Made by a program: the position numbers and the translations under genes. Source: Flavobacteriales bacterium UBA4474 (GTDB lineage: Bacteria > Bacteroidota > Bacteroidia > Flavobacteriales_D > Sanyastnellaceae). From it: 21,000 nucleotides of DNA. Location of the stretch: the NCBI GenBank assembly GCA_002389295.1, contig DGOE01000017.1, positions 1 through 21,000 of the forward strand, written 5' to 3'. The notes beneath the pieces were generated by a model. It ran no database searches. It was not told where the DNA came from and was given only the letters and a program-made list of their open reading frames with translations. Below are positions 14,050 through 21,000 of this stretch, piece by piece; the stretch's first letter is position 1; the number at the start of each line of letters is the position of its first letter.

Positions 14050-16316
14050 GCGTTGGTTTGGGCGTCGATCGCGGCAATCCGGACCATGTTTACGATTTCG
14101 CGTACGCTCGAGCCCATCTGAAGAATGTGGAACGGCTTGCGCAAGCCCAGCAATACGGGCCCGACAACTTCAAATCCTCCCATTTCCTGGATGAGCTTGT
14201 AAGCAATGTTTCCTGCCGCCAGATTGGGAAATATCAGGGTGTTCACCTTCCTGCCGCGCAGGTTGCTAAAGGGAAACAGCTCCCCGGCCAACTCCGAATT
14301 CAAGGCGACATTGGCCTGCATCTCACCGTCGACAATGAGGTCGGGGTGTTCTGTGTGCAAGATCGATACCGCCTCCCGCACCTTCTCGGCGTCGCGCCCA
14401 TTGGCCGAGCCGAAATTGGAATAGCTCAACATGGCGATCCGCGGTACAATGCGCATGGACCGCACCGCCTCAGCGGTCAACAACGTGATGTCCACGAGTT
14501 CCCTTGCCGTAGGGTCACGGGTCACAGTGGTATCAGCAAAGAACATGGGACCGGTCTTGGTCTGAATGATGTACATCCCCGCCACCTTCTTGACACCATC
14601 GGCCAATCCAAGGGTGTGCAAGGCCGGCAGCAAGCTCTCCCGGTAATTGCGCGTCAGTCCGCTGATGACCGCATCGGCCTCACCGGATTCCACGAGCATC
14701 GAGCCGAAATAACTCCTTCTGTGCATCAAACCCAGCGCCTCGGAATGGGTCAGGCCCTTGCGCTGCCGCTTCATCACCAAGTGGCGGGCAAAGGTTTCCA
14801 GGCGCGTGGCCTCCATGGGATCGGCGGGATCGATGATCTCCACCTCCGGCAACTCAATGCGGTGCTCTTCAATAAGGGCGGCAATCCGCTCGCGTGAACC
14901 GAGCAGTACAGGGTGCACGATGCCCTCGTCCCGCGCCGTCTCCACGGCCTTGAGGACCTTATAGTGATCGGCTTCGGTAAAGACGATGCGCTTTGGGTGG
15001 CGCCGCGCCCGGCCACTGAGGTTGCGGACGAGCGTATTGTCCTGGCCCAATCGGGCCGCCAACACCCTTTTGTAGTCTTCCCAATCCCGGATGGGCTCGC
15101 GCGCCACCCCGCTCTCCATCGCGGCCAAGGCCACGGCGGGTGCCACAGTAGTAATGAGCCGGGGGTCCATCGGCTTGGGGATGATGAAGTCCACCCCGAA
15201 ACCCAGACCGCGCTGGTCGTAAGCCTCGTTGACTTCTTCGGGCACATTCTCTTTGGCCAACGCCGCTATGGCCCTGACTGCGGCCATTTTCATCTCGTCA
15301 TTGATGGCCGTGGCCCGCACGTCCATGGCTCCCCTAAAAATGAAGGGGAAACCCAACACGTTGTTGACTTGGTTGGGGTGATCGCTCCTGCCGGTAGCCA
15401 TGATCACATCAGGACGGGCCAGTTTGGCCTCTTCGTAAGGAATCTCAGGATCTGGATTGGCCAACGCAAAGACGATGGGCTTCTCTGCCATCGACGCGAT
15501 CATACTGCCTTCGACCAGTCCGCCCCGGCTCAGGCCGATAAACACATCGGCCCCCTTCATGGCCTCACCCAGCGAAGGAATCTCCTGCGCCGCATGGGCG
15601 AGGTTGCGTTTGCGTTCGCCCAATCCTTCACGGCCTTGGAACAAATGGCCCTTGCTGTCAAATACGGCAATGTGCTCCAAGCGCACCCCCAACTGCATGT
15701 AGAGGTCTATGCACGCCATGGCTGAAGCGCCTGCGCCACTGACCACCACCTTCACATCCTCTGCACGTTTGCCCGCCAACTCCAGGGCGTTGAGCAACGC
15801 GGCGCCACTGATGATGGCCGTACCGTGCTGGTCGTCGTGCATGACAGGGATGTCGAGCTCCTCCTTGAGCCGGCGCTCAATCTCAAAGGCCTCCGGGGCC
15901 TTGATGTCCTCGAGGTTGATTCCCCCGAAGGTGGGCGCGATGGCCTTGACGGTCTGGACAAAAGTGTCGACGTCGTTTGCGTCCACTTCGATGTCAAAAC
16001 AATCCAGGTCTGCAAACACCTTGAACAACACTCCTTTTCCTTCCATCACCGGCTTTGAGGCCTCCGGTCCAATGTCACCCAATCCCAGCACCGCGGTACC
16101 ATTGGAAATGACAGCGACCAGGTTGCCCTTGGCTGTGTACCGGTAAACATCCTCAGGGTTTTTGGCAATCTCAAGGCAGGGCTCTGCCACACCGGGCGAA
16201 TACGCCAGACTCAAGTCGCGCTGCGAACTGTACGGCTTGGAGGGGATGACCTCCACCTTACCACGCCGGCCACGGCTGTGGTAATCCAACGCCTCTTTCC
16301 TGCGGATGCTGCTCAT
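14046..16316 (-). CDS. maeB: NADP-dependent malic enzyme with phosphotransacetylase-like C-terminal domain
   Basis: MaeB oxidatively decarboxylates malate to pyruvate with reduction of NADP, linking the TCA cycle to NADPH supply in the cytoplasm. The 756-residue product is the long hybrid form. The N-terminal malic-enzyme half shows YSPGVAEPC at about 39-47 with the expected catalytic Tyr39, SNGTAVLGLGDIG at 71-83, metal-binding NLEDI near 134-138 and DDQHGTA at 161-167, and the cofactor loop GAGASA at 194-199. From about residue 430 a phosphotransacetylase-like domain begins (RHPKRIVFTEADHYKVLKA). In this family it usually has a regulatory role, binding acetyl-CoA, instead of working as an enzyme. 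The gene heads the tightly packed run into ruvA and sprA and follows the sorting-tail protein gene by 75 bases. I found no convincing promoter motif in that gap, so transcription may begin further upstream. Confidence 0.95.
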   Translation of the reverse strand: MSSIRRKEALDYHSRGRRGKVEVIPSKPYSSQRDLSLAYSPGVAEPCLEIAKNPEDVYRYTAKGNLVAVISNGTAVLGLGDIGPEASKPVMEGKGVLFKVFADLDCFDIEVDANDVDTFVQTVKAIAPTFGGINLEDIKAPEAFEIERRLKEELDIPVMHDDQHGTAIISGAALLNALELAGKRAEDVKVVVSGAGASAMACIDLYMQLGVRLEHIAVFDSKGHLFQGREGLGERKRNLAHAAQEIPSLGEAMKGADVFIGLSRGGLVEGSMIASMAEKPIVFALANPDPEIPYEEAKLARPDVIMATGRSDHPNQVNNVLGFPFIFRGAMDVRATAINDEMKMAAVRAIAALAKENVPEEVNEAYDQRGLGFGVDFIIPKPMDPRLITTVAPAVALAAMESGVAREPIRDWEDYKRVLAARLGQDNTLVRNLSGRARRHPKRIVFTEADHYKVLKAVETARDEGIVHPVLLGSRERIAALIEEHRIELPEVEIIDPADPMEATRLETFARHLVMKRQRKGLTHSEALGLMHRRSYFGSMLVESGEADAVISGLTRNYRESLLPALHTLGLADGVKKVAGMYIIQTKTGPMFFADTTVTRDPTARELVDITLLTAEAVRSMRIVPRIAMLSYSNFGSANGRDAEKVREAVSILHTEHPDLIVDGEMQANVALNSELAGELFPFSNLRGRKVNTLIFPNLAAGNIAYKLIQEMGGFEVVGPVLLGLRKPFHILQMGSSVREIVNMVRIAAIDAQTNA

Positions 16317-16391
16317 CGTGTGGGACTGTCCTGCGCCGCGAAGATGGTCCCTACCCCCGCGGGCACCAAACAGCTATGGGATGAATTGTCC

Positions 16392-17186
16392 TCAGCGGGC
16401 TACGCTGAACTTTCGGGTCTGTGAAATGCGGCCCTGCGTTTCGAGGGCATGCAGGTATACGCCTGGTGCAAAATCCATGGCATCAATCCACACCATCCCC
16501 TGACCCGCCTGCAAAAGCACCGACTTCATGACGCGTCCTGTCAGGTCCAGGATCAGCAGCCTTCCACCTTCTGGAGCGCGATAAGTCAGCGCAGAACGGC
16601 CCACCACAGGATTCGGTGAGAGCACATCGATACCCACTTGGGACAGCTCCCCAACGGAAAGCACGCATTCACCCGCCTCGGTTCCCGCGCAGAACAACAC
16701 CGTCTGGCAGACATCGGGCACCCCTTGTTGTGTCGCCTTGAAGCAATATTCGAGGGCAGTGGCTCCGCTCACACCGTTGGGGTAGTAGTCCGCGATCAAC
16801 CAATCTTCAGCACCAAAAGCATTGATGCCTGTGGTGTCCATGGGCTCCAAGGTCAAAGCCAGCGGCACGGCGCTCTCTGCAGATCCGTAAGGGTAGCAGG
16901 TGCCCGCCCAACAAAACCGCTCATATGCCCCTTCTCCGCCAGCAACGTATGGCAGGTTCATGGGGTCCACGACCTGAATGACGTTGCGTTCGACGTAGAC
17001 CGTCATGGGGTTGTCCGAGGCATTGGTCACATACCATTCGGCCACCATCACCGTATCAGAAGGCTCACCCTCTACCACGTCGATGGCATCAATCAGCGTG
17101 GGGCCCTGCGCCCAAACTGCTCCAAAGCCCAATGCAACAGCCAGCAAAGACGCTGACAACCGGGGCAAAAAGAAGATCGGTTTCAT
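16392..17186 (-). CDS. Secreted protein of unknown function with T9SS sorting tail
   Basis: This is a 264-residue exported protein. It starts with a signal peptide (MKPIFFLPRLSASLLAVALG, cleavage near residue 27 after VWAQ). A central domain of about 150 residues follows that I do not recognise. It is Tyr/Trp-rich, likely a beta sandwich, with six cysteines at about 92, 97, 148, 160, 166 and 174 that could pair outside the cytoplasm (FCWAGTCYPYG is the most distinctive piece). From about residue 185 a typical type A T9SS sorting domain runs to the end: VLSPNPVVGRSALTY, LLILDLTGRVMKSV, APGVYLHALET, and a basic finish RKFSVAR. It should therefore cross the outer membrane through the T9SS and be released or anchored at the surface. 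It is upstream of maeB on the same strand, so it could be transcribed with the operon that encodes SprA. Confidence 0.85.
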   Translation of the reverse strand: MKPIFFLPRLSASLLAVALGFGAVWAQGPTLIDAIDVVEGEPSDTVMVAEWYVTNASDNPMTVYVERNVIQVVDPMNLPYVAGGEGAYERFCWAGTCYPYGSAESAVPLALTLEPMDTTGINAFGAEDWLIADYYPNGVSGATALEYCFKATQQGVPDVCQTVLFCAGTEAGECVLSVGELSQVGIDVLSPNPVVGRSALTYRAPEGGRLLILDLTGRVMKSVLLQAGQGMVWIDAMDFAPGVYLHALETQGRISQTRKFSVAR

Positions 17187-17299
17187 GGAGCGAAGTTAAG
17201 CCTTGAATGGGCTTGTGACGCGGCATTGCAGGCTGCCCATCACACCAAGAGGGTAGCCGTGTTCAAAGTGGCTCGGAAAACGGCTTCGCCAACAAAATA

Positions 17300-17338
17300 T
17301 TGCAATGCGGCAATAAATCCCAAGCAACACTATATTTA
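17300..17338 (+). promoter_or_regulatory. Possible promoter of the surface thioredoxin gene
   Basis: The only AT-rich patch in the 196 bp divergent gap lies here. It contains TATATTTA at 17331-17338, one base off the Bacteroidota -7 consensus TAnnTTTG, 44 bases upstream of the ATG at 17383. A TTG at 17300-17302 could be the -33 element, but the spacing is longer than usual. The rest of the gap, towards the minus-strand gene, shows no recognisable element. Confidence 0.35.
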
Positions 17339-17382
17339 CCCTCCTTGTTTAGGACTTGGAACGAATAACTCAAACCTGCTAC

Positions 17383-18849
17383 ATGAAGCACATTTACACT
17401 GCGCTGCTCGCGCTCTTCATCAGCCTCAGTGCTGCTGCGCAGCTGCCAAACGGCAGCATCGCCCCCGATTGGACCGCCACTGACCTCAATGGAGTGGAGC
17501 ACAATCTCTACGACCTTCTCGACGAAGGCAAAAAAGTCATCATCGACTTCTCCGCTACCTGGTGCGGCCCCTGCTGGAGCTACCACAACACGGGTGCACT
17601 GGAGGACATCTGGGAAATGTATGGCCCCGATGGAACCGATGAGGTCTACGTATTCTTCATCGAAGGTGACGACACCACCACCCAAGAAGACTTGGAGGGA
17701 ACCGGTACGGCTACCCAAGGCAACTGGACTGAAGGAACGGGTTACCCCATCATCGACGATGGCGGAAACATTTTCGACGACTATGACGGTGCGTACTACC
17801 CCACCATCTACACCATCTGCCCGAACCGGATGCTGACAGAAAGTGGTCAGGTCACCTCTGCAGACCACGCCGACATCCTCTTCGCCAACGATTGCGCTGC
17901 AGCAACCATGGCCAACGATGGCGCCGTTCTCGGCTACACCGGTGAGACCATCAGCTGCTCCAACAGCCCATCTGCTGTTGGCGTGACCTTGATGAACCTC
18001 GGACTTGAAGCGCTCACCAGCGCTACCCTCGAGATGTTCGTCAATGGCAACAGCGTGCTCAGCTACGACTGGAGCGGCAACCTCGACACCTATGGCATGG
18101 AAGACGTGACCATGGGCAGCCACCAATTCAACGGCTCCACCGAATTCGAAATTCGCATCACCAGCGGTGACATGAACGCGGACAACGACATGGTCATGGC
18201 CAGCGTTGAAGGCGCCAACTCTGCCACCACCCTCTTCTACATCTACATCGAAACCGATGGTTGGGGAGAAGAGACAGGATGGGAGATCGCCGACGGTGAT
18301 GGTGACGTTGTCGCCAGCGTCGCTGCAGGCACCTATGGCAACACCACCACGTACGAAGAGTACGTAGGTGTGCCCAGCACCGGTTGCTACACCTTCACCA
18401 TTACCGACGCCTACGGAGACGGCATCTTCGGAAGCCAGTGGGGCAGCGTGGACGGAGCGTGCTACGTCACGACCCTCAACGACGACCTCTCCACCTACGG
18501 CTACGTCTACAGCTACAATGGTTCTTACAACTTTGAAGCAGAGACCCGTGCCGCTGATGTCATGACGGTTGTTGGCGTGGAAGAGCAGGTCGAGCAGACC
18601 ACCTTCAACGTCTACCCCAACCCCGTCGAGAACGTCGCTTGGTTGGATCTCAGCCTCGCAGGCAATGAGGAAGTCCGCATCGACGTGGTCAACCTTCTCG
18701 GTCAGCGCGTCATGTCACAAGACATGGGCACAATGTCTGCCGGCAACAGCCGTTTGCAGCTCGACCTCGCAGGTGTGGAATCTGGTGTTTACCTGGTCAC
18801 CTTGACCGCAGGGGATACCACCTCCACCATGCGCGTGTCCAAGAAGTAA
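17383..18849 (+). CDS. Secreted thioredoxin-fold protein with T9SS sorting tail
   Basis: This is a 488-residue multi-domain exported protein. I chose the ATG at 17383 over an upstream TTG because it directly begins a signal peptide (MKHIYTALLALFISLSAAAQ). Residues about 21-170 form a thioredoxin/redoxin domain with the redox pair C61/C64 (WCGPC) and the expected cis-proline loop (YYPTIYTI, P140). A beta-rich region follows (about 175-275, likely Ig-like). A second beta-sandwich region (about 285-390) contains GCYTFTITDAYGDGIFG, a pattern seen in other secreted Bacteroidota proteins. The C-terminal 83 residues, from about 406, are a type A T9SS sorting domain: VYPNPVENVAWLDL, VNLLGQRVMSQ, ESGVYLVTL, ending MRVSKK. 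The composition is very acidic and Asp/Thr/Ser-rich, fitting a surface location. It probably acts as a thiol-disulfide protein outside the cell, but its substrate is unknown. A strong hairpin terminator follows the stop. Confidence 0.88.
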   Translation: MKHIYTALLALFISLSAAAQLPNGSIAPDWTATDLNGVEHNLYDLLDEGKKVIIDFSATWCGPCWSYHNTGALEDIWEMYGPDGTDEVYVFFIEGDDTTTQEDLEGTGTATQGNWTEGTGYPIIDDGGNIFDDYDGAYYPTIYTICPNRMLTESGQVTSADHADILFANDCAAATMANDGAVLGYTGETISCSNSPSAVGVTLMNLGLEALTSATLEMFVNGNSVLSYDWSGNLDTYGMEDVTMGSHQFNGSTEFEIRITSGDMNADNDMVMASVEGANSATTLFYIYIETDGWGEETGWEIADGDGDVVASVAAGTYGNTTTYEEYVGVPSTGCYTFTITDAYGDGIFGSQWGSVDGACYVTTLNDDLSTYGYVYSYNGSYNFEAETRAADVMTVVGVEEQVEQTTFNVYPNPVENVAWLDLSLAGNEEVRIDVVNLLGQRVMSQDMGTMSAGNSRLQLDLAGVESGVYLVTLTAGDTTSTMRVSKK

Positions 18850-18873
18850 TTCTGACACGATATCGTTTTTTGG

Positions 18874-18912
18874 AAGACCGATGGGGCATTGCCTCGTCGG
18901 TCTTTCTTTTCT
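18874..18912 (+). terminator. Strong intrinsic terminator after the surface thioredoxin gene
   Basis: AAGACCGATGGGGC and GCCTCGTCGGTCTT (18874-18904) form a 14 bp stem with two G-T wobbles and a three-base ATT loop, followed by a T-rich tail TCTTTTCTT. This is a textbook rho-independent terminator 24 bases after the stop codon. It ends only about 20 bases before the next start codon, so it may also act as a leader structure for the downstream TlpA-like gene. Confidence 0.85.
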
Positions 18913-18932
18913 TGCATAACCTGCTTGATGAT

Positions 18933-19421
18933 ATGATGATGCGCATAACCCCTTTTCTGTTGGTTCTCATGTGTGGCTCCTTGTCCGCCCAAGAGGTCCC
19001 TTCCATTGAACTCAAGGACCTCGGAGACCTCACTGTGGATACCCGGGCATTTGTAGACGCTGCAGAGGGGCCCGTCCTCTTTTGCTTCTGGGCCACGTGG
19101 TGCAGCCCGTGCAAGCGGGAGCTCAACAATTACGCCGACCTCTATCCGGATTGGCAAGACGAAACGGGTGTAGAGCTCGTCGCCGTCTCCATCGATGACC
19201 CCAGAAGCATGATGCGGGTCAAGCCCTACGTGAACAGCGTCAGCTGGGACTACACCGTGCTGCTCGACCCCAACAAGGCGTTTGCGCGCGCCATGCAAGT
19301 CAACAACGTACCCCACACTTTCCTTGTGGATGCTGAGGGCAAAGTCGTCTGGCAGCACAACAATTACGCCGATGGCGATGAAGAAGAGCTCTATGAAGAG
19401 CTCCTGAAGCTCGCAGAATGA
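18933..19421 (+). CDS. TlpA-like periplasmic thioredoxin-family reductase
   Basis: This 162-residue exported thioredoxin-fold protein most likely works in the periplasm as a thiol-disulfide reductase. A signal peptide covers about residues 1-20 (MMMRITPFLLVLMCGSLSAQ). The cysteine in it lacks a proper lipobox, so I predict a soluble product. The active site is WATWCSPC with C57 and C60, and the cis-proline loop VNNVPHTFLVD contains P127. An extra Cys51 lies just before the active site. The open frame extends upstream to 18870 through the terminator hairpin. I prefer the ATG at 18933, the first of three consecutive in-frame ATGs, because it gives the signal peptide directly. The stop overlaps the start of the next gene by 4 bases. 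The client is unknown; the coupled outer-membrane protein is the obvious candidate partner, though it has few or no cysteines in the visible part. Confidence 0.88.
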   Translation: MMMRITPFLLVLMCGSLSAQEVPSIELKDLGDLTVDTRAFVDAAEGPVLFCFWATWCSPCKRELNNYADLYPDWQDETGVELVAVSIDDPRSMMRVKPYVNSVSWDYTVLLDPNKAFARAMQVNNVPHTFLVDAEGKVVWQHNNYADGDEEELYEELLKLAE

Positions 19422-21000
19422 CCAGACACAGTCTACACTTGTCGGCGGCCATTGCCGTCCTTTTTCCTTTCATTCTCGTCGCCCAGGATGAATCACCGGA
19501 CGTTGGCCAGATCACGGGCAATGTGCAAATGCTCTTTCAGACCTATCAGGAGGATTCCTTGATCGGCGCCCAGGTGCCCCCGAGCAAAACCGGCTTCAAC
19601 GCCTTTGGCAACCTCATTTATACCCGCGGAGGGTTCTCAGCAGGCATGCGCTATGAGAGCTACCTCGACCCCATTCTCGGCTATCCTGGCCGCTTCCGGG
19701 GGTCGGGCATCGGCTACCGCTACCTCAACTACAACAAGGAGCACTTCGAAGTCACGGTCGGCAATTTCTACGAGCAGTTCGGTTCGGGGCTGGTCCTGCG
19801 CGCCTATGAAGAGCGGCAGCTGGGCATCGACAATGCCCTCGATGGGTTCAGGCTCGTCCTGCGGCCTACAGCAGGTGTGACCGTCAAAGGCCTCGTGGGC
19901 AAACAGCGCTTCGACTTTGATTCTCGGTTGATCAACAGCCCCGGGATCATCCGGGCCTTCGATGGCGAGGTCAACCTCAACGACGCCATTGAGTCTTGGG
20001 CCACAGCGGGAACCCGCATCACACTGGGAGCCAGTTTTGTCAGCCGCTTTCAAACGGGCAGCACCATTTCCAAAGACACGCTCATCTTGGAGCTCCCGCA
20101 AAATGTAGGCAGTTGGGGATACAGGGCCCAAGTCCAAAAGGGCGGTTTCCAGCTCATGGGCGAGTATGTCCGCAAGATCAACGACCCCAACGCAGACAAC
20201 GGCTACACCTACCGCGACGGTGAGGGAATCCTGGTCAATGCCGGCTGGTCCACCAAGGGACTGGGCATCAACGTCGGCTTCAAGGGGGTCGACAACATGC
20301 AGTTCCGATCGGACCGCAACCTCCAGCTCTTTGACCTGCCGGTCAACTACATCCCGGCCATCACCAAGCAGCACACGTACAATCTGGCCGCCACGCTGTA
20401 TCCTTACGCCACCGTCGTCCAAGGCGAGGTCGGGTGGTCGGCGGAGGTGTTTTACACCATCCCACGAAAGAGCAAACTCGGCGGCAAATACGGCACCAAA
20501 ATCAGCTTTCAATACGCCACCGCAAGCAGCCTGGACACCACCAACCTGAGCGGGGTGGATGGGCTCGTGGACGGTTACCGCCGAAACAGCTGGAAAGCGG
20601 GCGAGGACCTCTACATCCGGGACATCAACTTCGACATCAGCCGCAAGTTTTCCAAAGGGTTCAAAGCCAAATACGCCTTTTTCCACTTCGACTTCAATAC
20701 CCTCGCCACTCCCGTCACCACGGACTACAAAGGCATCGTCAACGCCAACGTCCACGTGGTAGAAACCCAGGTGCGCATCAAAAAGGGGCACAGCCTCCGC
20801 ACAGAACTGCAGGCCCTGTTTACCGGGACCGACATGAAAGAGGTGAACGGAGAAATGACCCCCGTCAAACAGGACAAAGGCGACTGGGCAACAGTGCTCG
20901 CAGAGTATTCGATCAGCCCCCATTGGTTCTTCTCCGTGCTCGACCAATACAACTTCGGCAACCCCAACCCCGATCAGCGCGTTCACTACCTGTACGGCAC
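19418..21000 (+). CDS. Outer-membrane beta-barrel-like protein, DUF6029 type (3' end beyond window)
   Basis: Translation from the ATG at 19418 is open to the window edge, giving 527 residues of an incomplete protein. A signal peptide is clear (hydrophobic AAIAVLFPFILVAQ). The rest alternates polar and aromatic/hydrophobic residues in strand-length blocks, as in an outer-membrane barrel. Recognisable stretches include GNVQMLFQTYQEDSLIGAQ near the start, then MRYESYLDPILGYPG and VTVGNFYEQFGSGLVLRAYE. These match my memory of the DUF6029 family, which is widespread in Bacteroidota and has no established function. No T9SS sorting tail can be judged because the C-terminus is missing. The start codon overlaps the TlpA-like stop (ATGA), implying translational coupling and a shared role in the envelope. 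Membrane location is inferred from the pattern, and the family name from recognition only. Confidence 0.75.
   Translation, partial: MTRHSLHLSAAIAVLFPFILVAQDESPDVGQITGNVQMLFQTYQEDSLIGAQVPPSKTGFNAFGNLIYTRGGFSAGMRYESYLDPILGYPGRFRGSGIGYRYLNYNKEHFEVTVGNFYEQFGSGLVLRAYEERQLGIDNALDGFRLVLRPTAGVTVKGLVGKQRFDFDSRLINSPGIIRAFDGEVNLNDAIESWATAGTRITLGASFVSRFQTGSTISKDTLILELPQNVGSWGYRAQVQKGGFQLMGEYVRKINDPNADNGYTYRDGEGILVNAGWSTKGLGINVGFKGVDNMQFRSDRNLQLFDLPVNYIPAITKQHTYNLAATLYPYATVVQGEVGWSAEVFYTIPRKSKLGGKYGTKISFQYATASSLDTTNLSGVDGLVDGYRRNSWKAGEDLYIRDINFDISRKFSKGFKAKYAFFHFDFNTLATPVTTDYKGIVNANVHVVETQVRIKKGHSLRTELQALFTGTDMKEVNGEMTPVKQDKGDWATVLAEYSISPHWFFSVLDQYNFGNPNPDQRVHYLYG

Noticed and set aside
17191..17198. TAACTTCG on the minus strand as a promoter for the sorting-tail gene
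   Set aside because: One base off the -7 consensus and only 5 bases from the start codon, leaving no room for a leader.
18857..18871. ACGATATCGT followed by six T as a first terminator
   Set aside because: A 10 bp palindrome with no loop cannot form a good hairpin. The long hairpin just downstream is the convincing terminator.
18870..18932. Upstream ATG giving a 21-residue longer TlpA-like protein
   Set aside because: It would be translated through the terminator hairpin and would bury the signal peptide. The ATG cluster at 18933 fits better.

Overview
This 21 kb window is one continuous stretch of a chromosome from a member of the Bacteroidota, probably a flavobacterium-like lineage with an unusually GC-rich genome. 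The evidence is the type IX secretion (T9SS) outer-membrane translocon gene sprA, two proteins with C-terminal T9SS sorting tails, a TonB with the polyproline/acidic spacer common in this phylum, and a promoter element of the Bacteroidota TAnnTTTG type. The exact genus cannot be read from the sequence. I saw no rRNA, tRNA, CRISPR array, insertion sequence or prophage gene. Coding density is very high and no gap between genes exceeds about 200 bp.

Layout. (1) 1-1452, minus: atpD, the F1 ATP synthase beta subunit, with its last residues cut off by the window edge. (2) 1605-4339, plus: a tight four-gene run with ribF (FMN/FAD synthesis), a small secreted leucine-rich-repeat protein, a P-loop kinase resembling the ribosylnicotinamide kinase domain of NadR, and a PnuC-family vitamin transporter. 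The last three genes overlap or nearly touch, which suggests a cofactor-precursor uptake and trapping operon. (3) 16316 down to 4350, minus: a long collinear run maeB - ruvA - sprA - gcvH - vanZ-like - tonB with stop/start overlaps or short gaps. It mixes central metabolism, recombination and the giant T9SS translocon. Just upstream on the same strand (17186-16392) is a secreted protein with a T9SS sorting tail. (4) 17383-21000, plus: a secreted thioredoxin-fold protein with a T9SS tail, a strong hairpin terminator, then a periplasmic TlpA-like thioredoxin overlapping the start of an outer-membrane beta-barrel-like protein (DUF6029-like) that runs off the window.

How it fits together: SprA is the channel through which T9SS cargo crosses the outer membrane, and the two cargo proteins lie immediately beside its operon. 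The two thioredoxin-fold proteins are predicted to act on different sides of the outer membrane. The TonB at the end of the sprA run and the PnuC module are envelope transport functions. Most of the window is recognisable family content. The least explained parts are the LRR protein inside the vitamin operon, the cargo/TlpA/DUF6029 cluster, and a few short intergenic elements. I do not see a clearly novel system, and the findings are graded accordingly.
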